Shown: positions 42,659 through 51,451 of the stretch, one piece after another
Layout of the letters: each line of letters opens with the position of its first letter
Numbering within the stretch: position 1 is the first letter of the stretch
Origin: Streptomyces griseus
GTDB lineage: Bacteria > Actinomycetota > Actinomycetes > Streptomycetales > Streptomycetaceae
Assembly (NCBI RefSeq): GCF_001715295.1
Contig: NZ_MDKB01000005.1
Location: forward strand, 497,645 to 561,644
Direction of reading: 5' to 3'
DNA: 64,000 bases
Program-made: the position numbers and the translations under genes
Notes under the pieces: generated by a model
What the model was told of the DNA's origin: nothing
The model's input: the letters and a program-made list of their open reading frames with translations, nothing else
Databases searched by the model: none

Positions 42659-43372
42659 GTGTTCTACTACGTACTCAAGTACGTCCTGCTGGGCCCCCTG
42701 CTGCGGCTGCTGTTCCGGCCACGCATCGAAGGGATCGAGCACATCCCCGAGGACGGTGCGGCCATCGTCGCGGGCAATCACCTGTCGTTCTCCGACCACT
42801 TCCTGATGCCCGCGATCATCAAGCGCCGGATCACCTTTCTCGCCAAGGCGGAGTACTTCACCGGTCCGGGCATCAAGGGGCGGCTGACCGCTGCGTTCTT
42901 CCACAGCATCGGGCAGATTCCCGTGGACCGGTCGGGCAAGGAAGCGGGCAAGGCCGCCATCCGTGAGGGGCTGGGCGTGCTGCGCAGGGGTGAGCTGCTC
43001 GGCATCTACCCGGAGGGCACCCGTTCCCCTGACGGGCGGCTGTACAAGGGAAAGGTCGGGGTCGCCGTCATGGCGATCAAGGCGGGGGTCCCGGTCATTC
43101 CCTGTGCGATGGTCGGAACCTTCGAGATCCAGCCGCCGGGCCAGACCGTGCCCCGGATCAAGCGGGTCACCATCCGCTTCGGAGAGCCGCTGGACTTCTC
43201 CCGCTACGCCGGCCTCGAGGACCGGAAGGCAGCGATCCGGGCGGTCACGGACGAGATCATGTACGCGATCCTCGGACTCTCCGAGCAGGAGTACGTCGAC
43301 GAGTACGCGGTCAAGGTGAAGGCGTCACAGACCGCCGAGCAGCCCAGGAAGTTCCCGCGCCGGCCGAGCTGA
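42659..43372 (+). CDS. 1-acyl-glycerol-3-phosphate acyltransferase-like (PlsC family)
   Basis: A 237-residue membrane-associated acyltransferase. Motif I is NHLSFSDH (HX4D: His41, Asp46), motif II region GRLTAAFFHSIGQIPVDR, motif III YPEGTRSPDG and motif IV VIPCAMVGT: the full lysophosphatidate acyltransferase set. It acylates lysophospholipid in phospholipid synthesis. An N-terminal hydrophobic stretch (YVLKYVLLGPLLRLLF) would anchor it to the membrane. The GTG with AGGAG upstream is preferred to a longer ATG frame lacking similarity. Confidence 0.92.
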   Translation: MFYYVLKYVLLGPLLRLLFRPRIEGIEHIPEDGAAIVAGNHLSFSDHFLMPAIIKRRITFLAKAEYFTGPGIKGRLTAAFFHSIGQIPVDRSGKEAGKAAIREGLGVLRRGELLGIYPEGTRSPDGRLYKGKVGVAVMAIKAGVPVIPCAMVGTFEIQPPGQTVPRIKRVTIRFGEPLDFSRYAGLEDRKAAIRAVTDEIMYAILGLSEQEYVDEYAVKVKASQTAEQPRKFPRRPS

Positions 43373-43438
43373 GCGGGGAATCTGCTCTCGGCCGATCGCT
43401 CTGGCCCTCCGGTACGCCGGGGCCGTAGCGTCCCCGTC

Positions 43439-44503
43439 ATGAGCAGAGGACGGGCGTTCGTGCTGGGCGCCACCGGGCAGATCGGGCGGGCCGCGGTGCG
43501 GGCCCTGGCGCAGGACGGGTGGGAGGTGACAGCCGCCTCGCGTGAGGGCCGGCGTGACAGTGCCTGGGGCCCGGAGGTGCGCGACGTGGTGCTCGACCGC
43601 GAGGAGGACGGCGCGCTCGCGGCCGCGTTGGGCGACGGCTGCGACGTACTGGTCGACATGGTCGCTTTCGGCGAGGACCACGCAACCCAGCTGACGGATC
43701 TCTCGGACCGGATCGGTTCGGCGGTCGTCATATCCAGCGGCGCCGTGTACGCGGACGATCGTGGCCGCAGCTTCGACACGCAGGACGAGCCGGACGGGTT
43801 CCCGCGCTACCCGGTGCCGATCCCGGAGAGCTGCCCGACGGTCGCGCCCGGGCCACAGACCTACGGCACCCGCAAGATCGCGCTGGAGCGGGCTCTCCTG
43901 GCAGCGGCCCGCCGACTGCCGGTGACCGTCCTTCGTGCCGGCGCGGTCCACGGGCCGCACTGCCGTACCCCTCGCGAGCTGTACTTCGTCAAACGGGTGC
44001 TGGACGGCCGTCGTCGCCGGGTGCTCGCCCACGGCGGGAGAAGCAGGTTCGGCCCGGCGCACGTCTCCAACATCGCCGAGCTGGTGCGGCTCGCCGCCCT
44101 GCGCCCCGGTACCCGGATACTGAACGCTGCGGATCCCTACGCCCCGACCGTCGCCGAGATGGGCGAGGCGGTCGACGCGGTCATGGGGTGGCGGAGCGAG
44201 ACGGTGCTGATGGAGACGGCCGCCCCGCAGGCAGCCCTGGGCCGCACGCCCTGGAGCGCGGAACACCCTGTCGTCTACGACATGACCGCAGCCGGGCGGG
44301 AGTTGGGATACGTACCGGTAACAGGCTACGCCGAGTCGCTACCGGCGACCGTCGAGTGGCTCACCGAGCGGCTGCAGCGGAGTGCCGGTGACTGGCGTGC
44401 CGCGTTCCCTTCGATGGCCGCGGCGTACGACCCGCACGGCGACCTCTTCGACTATGCGGCGGAGGACGCCTGGCTGGAGAGCGTCGAGGCCGGACCGCGC
44501 TGA
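43439..44503 (+). CDS. NAD-dependent epimerase/dehydratase family protein
   Basis: A 354-residue extended short-chain dehydrogenase. NAD-binding FVLGATGQIGRAAV is at residues 7-20, a conserved SSGAVY active-site Ser region near 97, and the YxxxK catalytic pair appears as YGTRKIALE near 140. C-terminal residues recall sugar-nucleotide epimerases, substrate unknown. It begins 66 bases after the acyltransferase gene on the same strand and may share a transcript. Confidence 0.88.
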   Translation: MSRGRAFVLGATGQIGRAAVRALAQDGWEVTAASREGRRDSAWGPEVRDVVLDREEDGALAAALGDGCDVLVDMVAFGEDHATQLTDLSDRIGSAVVISSGAVYADDRGRSFDTQDEPDGFPRYPVPIPESCPTVAPGPQTYGTRKIALERALLAAARRLPVTVLRAGAVHGPHCRTPRELYFVKRVLDGRRRRVLAHGGRSRFGPAHVSNIAELVRLAALRPGTRILNAADPYAPTVAEMGEAVDAVMGWRSETVLMETAAPQAALGRTPWSAEHPVVYDMTAAGRELGYVPVTGYAESLPATVEWLTERLQRSAGDWRAAFPSMAAAYDPHGDLFDYAAEDAWLESVEAGPR

Positions 44504-44749
44504 GGAGGAGGGCGGAGGGAAAAGAATGTCAGGGAGGACGGAAGTCGCGGCAACAGAAGCCGCGGACACCGCGGTCGGGTGGACGGAGAGGCGAGGAGAC
44601 GGGAGGGAGGGGGCGGGGCCGCCCGTCGGGTAACCGGAGGTGAGAGGCCCTCAGGTGGGCCGGACAAGCCGCCGACCCGTCGGCCCGGGTCAAGGACCGG
44701 GGAGGGCGGCCGGACCGGAGTCCGACCGCCCCTGGACAGCCGGTGCCGG

Positions 44750-46327
44750 TTACGGCTTCGGCGTGGCGTGCGGGGTGCACGTCACGTCGTACCGGTCGGT
44801 CTTCCCGGTGAGCAGGTAGGCATCCACCCGCTCGTTGATGCAGGGGTTGACCAGGCCGGTGACACCGTGGGAACCGGCGCCCTCCTCGGTGATGAGGCGG
44901 GAGCCCGCGAAGCGCTTGTGCAGCTCGACGGCGCCCTCGTACGGAGTGGCGGCGTCACGGGTGGACTGCACGATCAGCACCGGCGGCAGTCCCTTGCCGG
45001 TGCGGACGTCCAGCGGGGTCTGCTGCTTGGCCGGCCAGGTCGCACAGGGGAGGTTCATCCAGGCGTTGGCCCAGGTCATGAACGGGTTGTCCTGGTGCAG
45101 CCGGGTGTTGTCGCGGTCCCACTTCTGCCAGCTCGTGGGCCACTTGGCGTCAGCGCACTCCACCGCCGTGTACACGGCGTTGCCGTTCTCCGAGGACGCG
45201 TTGCCCGCGGTGTCCGAGAGGTCGGGTGCCGCCGCGTCGATCAGCGCCTGGGTGTCCCCGGCCAGGTAGGCGCTCCACGTCCGGGCGACGGGCGCCCAGG
45301 CCGAGTCGTAGTACGGCGCGCTCTGGAAGAAGCCGATGAGTTCGGCCGGTCCCACGAGGCCACCGATCGGGTTCTTCTTGGCGGCCGCGCGCAGCGTCAG
45401 CCACGCCTGCTCGACCTTCTCCGGGGTGTCGCCGATGTGGTACGTGGCGTCGTTCTTGGCGACCCACGCCTTCCAGTCGTCCCAGCGGGTCTGGAAGGCG
45501 ATGTCCTGGTTGAGGTTGGCCTCGTACCAGATGTTGTCCTTCTCGGGGTTGACCACGCTGTCGACGACCATGCGACGCACGTGGCCCGGGAAGAGCGTTC
45601 CGTAGACCGCACCCAGGTAGGTGCCGTAGGAGACGCCCAGGAAGTTGAGCTTCTCCTCACCGAGCGCGGCACGGATGACGTCCAGGTCGCGAGCGCTGTT
45701 GGGCGTCGTCATGTGCGGCAGCATCTCGCCGCTGCGCTCGGCGCAGCCGTCCGCGTACTCGGCCGCGAGCTTGCGCTGCGCGCGCTTGTCGGCCTCGCTG
45801 TCGGGGACCGGGTCCGCCTTCGGCGCCTTGACGAACTCCTGCGGGTCGACGCAGGAGATCGGTGCCGAGTGGCCCACTCCGCGGGGGTCGAAGCCGACGA
45901 AGTCGTACGCCTTGGCCGCGTTCACCCACAGGGGGCTCTTGTTGAGGATGCGCTTCGGGAACGCCATGCCCGAGGCGCCGGGCCCGCCGGGGTTGTAGAG
46001 GAGCGCGCCCTGGTGTTCTGCCTTCGTGCCGGTGCTGACGTGACGGTCGACGGCGAGCTTGATCTGCTTGCCGTTCGGCTTCGCGTAGTCGAGCGGCACG
46101 GTGACCCACCCGCACTGGATGGGTGCGGAGATCGCCCAGTCCGCCGGGCAGGCCGCCCAGTCGACGCCGGCCTTCTCCGCCCGCTCCGCAGCGAGTTGGA
46201 CGCCACGCGCCTCCGGGTTGCCGTGGTGCCGGCCGTCGGCGTTGGCTGCCGGTGCGGCTATCGCGCCCGCTATGAGCGTGCCCGCGATCAGAGTGCCGGC
46301 CGAGCCGAGCACTGCGGTGCGTCTCAA
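44750..46327 (-). CDS. Secreted tripeptidyl-aminopeptidase-like alpha/beta hydrolase
   Basis: A 525-residue exported hydrolase of the Streptomyces tripeptidyl aminopeptidase (SlpD/TAP) family. The start is a TTG preceded by GGGGGAGG; the protein then begins with a typical signal sequence (RRTAVLGSAGTLIAG, then AAPAANA). The alpha/beta-hydrolase core shows oxyanion region YNPGGPGASGM near 111, nucleophile Ser233 in LGVSYGTYLGA, an Asp in VQSTRDAATPY near 465 and catalytic His in GAGSHGVTG near 495; a C-terminal TAP-like domain follows. It likely trims peptides outside the cell. It is monocistronic. Confidence 0.92.
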   Translation of the reverse strand: MRRTAVLGSAGTLIAGTLIAGAIAAPAANADGRHHGNPEARGVQLAAERAEKAGVDWAACPADWAISAPIQCGWVTVPLDYAKPNGKQIKLAVDRHVSTGTKAEHQGALLYNPGGPGASGMAFPKRILNKSPLWVNAAKAYDFVGFDPRGVGHSAPISCVDPQEFVKAPKADPVPDSEADKRAQRKLAAEYADGCAERSGEMLPHMTTPNSARDLDVIRAALGEEKLNFLGVSYGTYLGAVYGTLFPGHVRRMVVDSVVNPEKDNIWYEANLNQDIAFQTRWDDWKAWVAKNDATYHIGDTPEKVEQAWLTLRAAAKKNPIGGLVGPAELIGFFQSAPYYDSAWAPVARTWSAYLAGDTQALIDAAAPDLSDTAGNASSENGNAVYTAVECADAKWPTSWQKWDRDNTRLHQDNPFMTWANAWMNLPCATWPAKQQTPLDVRTGKGLPPVLIVQSTRDAATPYEGAVELHKRFAGSRLITEEGAGSHGVTGLVNPCINERVDAYLLTGKTDRYDVTCTPHATPKP

Positions 46328-46706
46328 GTGGAACCTCCCCCTACGTGATGCGCCGCCCGTAGCGGCGCACTCGTTCGTGTGTCCAGCGGATCCTTTCGTC
46401 TGTGAGGTTGCTGAGAACAGGGCGTACACGTGTTTCTTTACCGAACCAATAACCGGTGCTACGGGTCCCGCTCAGCGGACCGGGGCAGGGTCGGTGGATC
46501 GAAATCAGGCCATTCGCGGCATCCTGCGTACTCGCGTACGCCGCAATGCCCCGACGCAACGCCCCGGATGCCAGGGACCGGATGCCACGCCTCGGATGCC
46601 GCGGACCGGCCGAGCCGAGCGAGACCCGCCCCGGGGCGGAGGCTGCTCCGCTCGGTGGAACGTGGTCGCGGTACGGTGCCCACCCGGTTCAGCCGTACGC
46701 GGTCTG
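46328..46706. other. Intergenic upstream of the hydrolase
   Basis: No gene is supported. Near 46540-46610 short CGCCCCGGATGCC-like words recur imperfectly. The left end should hold the promoter of the hydrolase. Confidence 0.35.
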
Positions 46707-46743
46707 CGTCGGCCGCGGACCGGGACCCGGTCCGCGGCCGACG
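46707..46743. terminator. 37-bp near-perfect palindrome downstream of the urease operon
   Basis: CGTCGGCCGCGGACCGGG and its exact complement flank a single A: an 18-bp stem. It lies about 195 bases past the ureD stop, between ureD and the hydrolase promoter. It may be a distal terminator, though its one-base centre also fits a protein-binding or cruciform site. Confidence 0.55.
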
Positions 46744-46938
46744 ACGCGATGCCGTGGTCCGCCGAGCGAGCGCCCCGGCTCCGTCCACGAGGGTGTGCCG
46801 CGCCCCTCGGCCGGCCGGGGGGCACGCCCTGGACGAGGTACCGCCCGGACTCCTCGCCCAGGACCGGAGGCCGTCCCCGGGTGCGGGCCGCCGTCGGCGC
46901 GCCGCGCCCACCCTGTTCGGTTGCCGTCCCCGGGCCGC

Positions 46939-47706
46939 TCAGGCTCCGTTCGGCAGCCCGCTCAGCGCCTCGTCCAGGATGCCTCGCAGGAGCCGGGCGT
47001 CCGCGGCGAGCGCGGTCACGAGCACCGCCGGACCTGCCAGCGGGGTGAGTACCGCGTCGGTACCGAGAAGCCTCGGCGCCGCCGGAGCGTCCTCGAACAA
47101 GGGATGGACGACGAGTAGTTGGCCGATGGCCCGGTGACCGCCGAGGACTGCCGCACCGTCCCAGCCGCCCGGCGCCGTCGGCCCGTACGCCACCTGCTGG
47201 TCCAGCAGCGGCCGGCCGGCCAGCCGGACGGTCAGCCGGGTGGAGAGACTGCCCGTCTGCTCACCGTGCCGGCCGAGGATCTGCTCCTCCCGCAGCACCA
47301 GGCGTGCGCCGGCTGCGAGTTCGACCTGCGTGACCATGTCCAGTTCGCTGCCGTAAGCGGAGACGAGCTGGTCGGGAAGCCAGCGCAGCACCGCCCCCTC
47401 CCCCACGCTCAGCCTGATGGTGTACGACGCTGCGCCCGCCTCCGGCCCCGCGCCCGGGAGTGCCACGGTGGCCGCGGCGGAGTCCACCGACAGCCGCGCC
47501 CCTGCCTCGGCCCGCGCCTCGATGGAGAGCCGGTCGCCGCCCAGGGGCGCGCTCATGGCACCGACCACGGTGACGCGCGCGCAACCGGCCTCCGGGGATC
47601 TGGTGCGGCGCACGGCGAGTGGCCCGTCGCTCTCCAGTACGGGCAGCAGGGTGGAGCCGCGGCCGTCGGCGACCGCCGTGATGCGTGCGGTGGCGCTGAC
47701 GCTCAT
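46939..47706 (-). CDS. ureD: Urease accessory protein UreD
   Basis: A 255-residue UreD (UreH), the scaffold that binds apo-urease and recruits UreF-UreG for nickel insertion. Family features: ALRWLPDQ-like VLRWLPDQLVSAYGS near 110, LVLREEQILGRHGE near 137, and LDQQVAYGP near 165. It is the last gene of the operon; its ATG overlaps the ureG stop by 4 bases. Confidence 0.92.
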   Translation of the reverse strand: MSVSATARITAVADGRGSTLLPVLESDGPLAVRRTRSPEAGCARVTVVGAMSAPLGGDRLSIEARAEAGARLSVDSAAATVALPGAGPEAGAASYTIRLSVGEGAVLRWLPDQLVSAYGSELDMVTQVELAAGARLVLREEQILGRHGEQTGSLSTRLTVRLAGRPLLDQQVAYGPTAPGGWDGAAVLGGHRAIGQLLVVHPLFEDAPAAPRLLGTDAVLTPLAGPAVLVTALAADARLLRGILDEALSGLPNGA

Positions 47707-48380
47707 GCGGCCCAGGCGGCGAGTCGCTCCCGCACCCAGCCGGCCACGGGCGCGACGCCGTCCTCGGCGGTCAGCGAGGTGAACAGGACCGGGAGGTCGC
47801 CGCGCTGAGCGGCGGCGTCGAGGGCCATCCGCTCCAGGTCGGAGCCGACGTAGGGGGCGAGGTCGGTCTTGTTGATGACGAGGAGGTCGGCGGTGGTGAC
47901 GCCGGGTCCGCCCTTGCGCGGGATGTCGTCGCCGCCCGCCACGTCGATCACGAAGATCTGGGCGTCGACCAGTCCTCTGGAGAAGGTGGCGGTGAGGTTG
48001 TCGCCCCCGGACTCGACGAGGATGAGGTCGAGCGGACCCACGGAGTCCTCGAGGTCCTCGACTGCTTCGAGGTTCGCGGAGATGTCGTCCCGGATGGCGG
48101 TGTGGGGGCAGGCGCCGGTCTCCACGGCCTGGATGCGTTCGGGGGGCAGTACCGCGTTGCGGAGCAGGAAGGCGGCGTCCTCCTGGGTGTAGATGTCGTT
48201 GGTGACCACGGCGATGGACAGCCGGTCGCGCAGGACACGGCAGAGGGCGGCCACGGTCGCGGTCTTCCCGGAACCGACGGGTCCTCCGAGGCCGATGCGC
48301 AGGGCGCGCCGGGTTCCGTCGGGGCGGGCGGCGTCGGCGCTGATGGCCGCAGGTCCGTCGTGGGCGGGGTCGCGGTGCAT
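47703..48380 (-). CDS. ureG: Urease accessory GTPase UreG
   Basis: A 225-residue SIMIBI-class GTPase delivering nickel to urease. P-loop IGLGGPVGSGKTATV near residue 30, the Cys-Pro-His metal motif TGACPHTAIRDD near 88, VESGGDNLTATFS near 115 and the base-recognition LVINKTDLAPYVG near 162 are all present. The N-terminus (MHRDPAHDG) has two His residues. It lies between ureF (49 bases upstream) and ureD (overlapping). Confidence 0.96.
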   Translation of the reverse strand: MHRDPAHDGPAAISADAARPDGTRRALRIGLGGPVGSGKTATVAALCRVLRDRLSIAVVTNDIYTQEDAAFLLRNAVLPPERIQAVETGACPHTAIRDDISANLEAVEDLEDSVGPLDLILVESGGDNLTATFSRGLVDAQIFVIDVAGGDDIPRKGGPGVTTADLLVINKTDLAPYVGSDLERMALDAAAQRGDLPVLFTSLTAEDGVAPVAGWVRERLAAWAA

Positions 48381-48429
48381 GGGTGCGGCTCCTGAGAGGG
48401 TCGGCGATCGGGAATCGGAAAGGGTGGAG

Positions 48430-49095
48430 TCAGGACGCGAAGAGCCGGACGGGCCGGGCCGCGTGCGCCTCGGCGGCGATGTCGAGGAGCGGGGCGGAGG
48501 CGGCGGGCAGCGCGTCGATGCCTTCCCGCGCGGCCGCGGCCGCCTGTTCGGCGACGCGGTCGAGCGCGGGCGCGAGGCGGGCGAGGACGGCGGTGGCCTC
48601 GAAGGGGTCCAGGGAGAGCAGCCGGACCACCGCGGTGGCCGGTCCGCTGACGGTTTCGTACGCGACGCAGTGTGCGGCGTCCTCGGGACCCAGGCCGGCC
48701 ACGCGGGCGGTGAGGCCGAGGACGACGGGCTGGTGCGCACCGCGCGGCCGGGCCGTGGCGAGTGCGTCCAGCTCGGGGCCGGGCCAGGTGGCCCGCGCCG
48801 CCCGCATGAGCTGGCGGCCGAGCTTGCGTGCCACGGCCCGCAGCGCGGGCGACGGGGTCCGGGCGTCGGCTGCCTCGTCGAGGGCGAGCGGGTCGAGCCC
48901 GTGGGCCGCCGCGGCCGCGAGTGCCGCGGCGGTGAGGCCGGTGGTGTGCAGTCGGCCCAGGCAGAAGTCCGCGAGGCTCCGGGGGTCGCGGATGCGGCCC
49001 GCCGTGACGGCCGGCTCGGCTCCTCCCGAATGGGCGTGGCCTCCGGCGGGGAAGCGGCCGTCGGCGAGGACGAGGAGGGCCGCGCGTGTCGTCAT
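48430..49095 (-). CDS. ureF: Urease accessory protein UreF
   Basis: A 221-residue all-helical UreF, which activates UreG GTPase in the UreDFG complex. LADGRFPAGGHAHSGGAEPAV at the N-terminus is the family signature; C-terminal LLDIAAEAHAARPVRLFAS also fits. It starts 14 bases after ureC. Streptomyces UreF proteins are variable, so assignment rests on the N-terminal motif plus operon context. Confidence 0.93.
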   Translation of the reverse strand: MTTRAALLVLADGRFPAGGHAHSGGAEPAVTAGRIRDPRSLADFCLGRLHTTGLTAAALAAAAAHGLDPLALDEAADARTPSPALRAVARKLGRQLMRAARATWPGPELDALATARPRGAHQPVVLGLTARVAGLGPEDAAHCVAYETVSGPATAVVRLLSLDPFEATAVLARLAPALDRVAEQAAAAAREGIDALPAASAPLLDIAAEAHAARPVRLFAS

Positions 49096-49109
49096 GGGGT
49101 GCCGTCCGG

Positions 49110-50831
49110 TCAGAAGAGGAAGTAACGCTGGGCCATGGGCAGTTCAGCGGCCGGTGCGGGCTCGACCCGTTCCCCGTCGATGGTGACGGCGAAACTGTCG
49201 GGTTCCACGTGGACCTGGGGCAGGGCGTCGTTCTCCCGCATGTCCGCCTTCGTGACTCCCCGGGTGCTGCTGATCGGAACGAACCGCTTGCCGAGGGCAA
49301 GCCGTTCCGGCAGCCCGTCCGCCAGCGCCGCTTCGGCGACGAAGTTGACGGAGGTGGCGGCGGGCGCCCGGCCGACGGCACCGAACATCGGGCGAGGCAG
49401 AACCGGCTGGGGTGTGGGGATGGAGGCGTTGGCGTCTCCCATCTGCGCGTAGGCGATCTGGCCGCCCTTGATCACCGTCCGGGGCTTGACGCCGAAGAAC
49501 GCCGGGTCCCACAGCACGAGGTCGGCGAGCTTGCCCGTCTCGACCGAGCCGATCTCCCGGTCGAGCCCCTGGGCGACGGCCGGATTGATCGTGTATTTGG
49601 CGACGTAGCGACGCGCCCGGTGGTTGTCGGCGGGGCCGTCGCCGGGCAGGGAGCCGCGCCGCCGTTTCATCACATGGGCCGTCTGCCAGGTCCTCAGGAC
49701 CACTTCGCCGATGCGCCCCATCGCCTGGGAGTCCGAGGAGATGATCGAGATGGCGCCCAGGTCGTGGAGGATGTCCTCGGCCGCGACGGTCGAGGGCCGG
49801 ATCCGGGACTCGGCGAAGGCGAGGTCCTCCGGGACCGCCGGGTTGAGGTGATGACAGACCATCAGCATGTCGAGGTGTTCCTCGATGGTGTTGACGGTGT
49901 GCGGACGCGTGGGGTTGGTGGAGCTGGGCAGGACGTACGGCTCCGAGACCACGGTGATGATGTCGGGTGCGTGCCCGCCTCCCGCGCCTTCGGTGTGGTA
50001 CGAGTGAATGGTGCGCCCGGCGATGGCGGCCAGCGTGTCGGCGACGAAGCCGGCCTCGTTGAGCGTGTCCGTATGGATGGCGAGCTGGGCTCCGGTCTCC
50101 TCGCACACGCCCAGACAGGCGTCGATGACGGCGGGGGTCGCACCCCAGTCCTCATGGATCTTGAAGCCCAGTGCCCCGGCCCGGAGTTGGGAGTGCATGG
50201 CCTCACGGGACATGGTGTTGCCCTTGCCGAGCAGGCCGATGTTGACGGGGTACCCCTCCAGGGCCTCGAACATCCGGGCGAGGTGCCAGGGCCCAGGCGT
50301 GACGGTGGTGGCCTTGGTGCCCTCCGCCGGTCCGGTCCCACCCCCGACGAGGGTCGTGATGCCGGCGGAGAGCGCCTGGTCGACGAGGGTCGGCGAGATG
50401 AAGTGGACGTGTGCGTCGACGGCTCCCGCCGTGACGAACGTGCCGTTGCCCGCGATGATCTCCGTCTCCGGGCCGATGACGAGGTCGGGGTGGACCCCGT
50501 CCATGGTGTCCGGGTTGCCGGCCTTGCCGATGCCGGTGATCCGTCCGCCACGGATGCCGATGTCGGCCTTGACGACGCCCCAGTGGTCGATGATGACGGC
50601 ACCGGTGACGACGGTGTCGGGTGCACCCTCGGCGCGGGTGGTGCGCGCCTGGCCCATGGACTCCCGGATCACCTTGCCACCGCCGAACACGGCTTCGTCA
50701 CCGGCCCGTCCGGGCCCCCCGCAGCGGTCCTCCTCGATCTCGACGACGAGGTCGGTGTCGGCGAGCCGGATGCGGTCGCCGGTGGTGGGGCCGAACAGGT
50801 CCGCGTACACGGCACGGCTGAGTTCAGGCAT
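49110..50831 (-). CDS. ureC: Urease subunit alpha
   Basis: A 573-residue catalytic subunit hydrolysing urea to ammonia and carbamate at a dinickel site. The carbamylated lysine is Lys224 in LGFKIHEDWG; nickel ligands include His141 and His143 (DAHVHFISP); the mobile-flap Cys and catalytic His lie in MLMVCHHLNP near 325. The ATG with GGAGG upstream gives the normal MPELSRAVYADLFGPT start; it overlaps the ureB stop by 8 bases. Confidence 0.97.
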   Translation of the reverse strand: MPELSRAVYADLFGPTTGDRIRLADTDLVVEIEEDRCGGPGRAGDEAVFGGGKVIRESMGQARTTRAEGAPDTVVTGAVIIDHWGVVKADIGIRGGRITGIGKAGNPDTMDGVHPDLVIGPETEIIAGNGTFVTAGAVDAHVHFISPTLVDQALSAGITTLVGGGTGPAEGTKATTVTPGPWHLARMFEALEGYPVNIGLLGKGNTMSREAMHSQLRAGALGFKIHEDWGATPAVIDACLGVCEETGAQLAIHTDTLNEAGFVADTLAAIAGRTIHSYHTEGAGGGHAPDIITVVSEPYVLPSSTNPTRPHTVNTIEEHLDMLMVCHHLNPAVPEDLAFAESRIRPSTVAAEDILHDLGAISIISSDSQAMGRIGEVVLRTWQTAHVMKRRRGSLPGDGPADNHRARRYVAKYTINPAVAQGLDREIGSVETGKLADLVLWDPAFFGVKPRTVIKGGQIAYAQMGDANASIPTPQPVLPRPMFGAVGRAPAATSVNFVAEAALADGLPERLALGKRFVPISSTRGVTKADMRENDALPQVHVEPDSFAVTIDGERVEPAPAAELPMAQRYFLF

Positions 50832-51135
50832 CGAGGGAACCTCCGGTGTCGCCACGCAGTCCGGGAACGACGCGCAGACCTGCGAGCGGTACGAGTTCGA
50901 CGTCGACCGGGATGCCGGGTTCGAAGCGCACGGCGGTCCCCGCCGCGATATCGAGGCGCAGTCCGTGGGCGGCGGGGCGGTCGAACTCCAGGCCCGGGTT
51001 GGCCTCGGCGAAGTGGTAGTGCGAGCCGACCTGGACGGGACGGTCCGCGGCGTTCAGCACGGTGAGGCGGGTGACGGGGCGCCCCTCGTTGATCGGCACC
51101 GGGCCGTCCGCGTAGAAGATCTCTCCGGGAATCAT
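50824..51135 (-). CDS. ureB: Urease subunit beta
   Basis: A 103-residue structural subunit. The start MIPGEIFYADGPV and the central VGSHYHFAEANPGLEFDR are diagnostic of UreB, as is RFEPGIPVDVELVPLAG. It lies between ureA (13-base gap) and ureC (8-base overlap). The three subunits remain separate genes, as in most bacteria. Confidence 0.97.
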   Translation of the reverse strand: MIPGEIFYADGPVPINEGRPVTRLTVLNAADRPVQVGSHYHFAEANPGLEFDRPAAHGLRLDIAAGTAVRFEPGIPVDVELVPLAGLRVVPGLRGDTGGSLDA

Positions 51136-51148
51136 CGGAGTGCTCCCG

Positions 51149-51451
51149 TCAGACGATCGGTTCGTGGACGGTGACCAGCTTGGTGCCGTCCGGGAAGGTG
51201 GCCTCCACCTGGACGTCGGGGATCATCTCCGGGATGCCGTCCATGACGTCCTCCCGGGTGAGCACCTTCCTTCCCGAGGCCATCAGTTCGGCGACGGTCC
51301 GGCCGTCACGGGCCCCTTCGAGGAGGTGCGAGGTGATCAGGGCGACCGCCTCGGGATGATTCAGCCGCAGGCCCCGGGCCCTGCGCTTCTCGGCCACATC
51401 GGCCGCCACGTGGATGAGCAGGCGTTCCTGTTCGTGCGGAGTCAGTTGCAC
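51149..51451 (-). CDS. ureA: Urease subunit gamma
   Basis: A 100-residue structural subunit, first gene of the operon. LTPHEQERLLIHVAADVAEK at the start and LNHPEAVALITSHLLEGARDG in the middle are typical UreA, ending in FPDGTKLVTVHEPIV. The GTG start has an AGGTGG about 5 bases upstream; the open frame extends further 5' without similarity. The order ureABCFGD lacks ureE, which is common in Streptomyces. Confidence 0.96.
   Translation of the reverse strand: MQLTPHEQERLLIHVAADVAEKRRARGLRLNHPEAVALITSHLLEGARDGRTVAELMASGRKVLTREDVMDGIPEMIPDVQVEATFPDGTKLVTVHEPIV

Noticed and set aside
44579..46348. 589-codon plus-strand frame opposite the secreted hydrolase
   Set aside because: Mirror frame of a clear alpha/beta hydrolase gene; composition is typical of antisense G+C-rich shadow frames.
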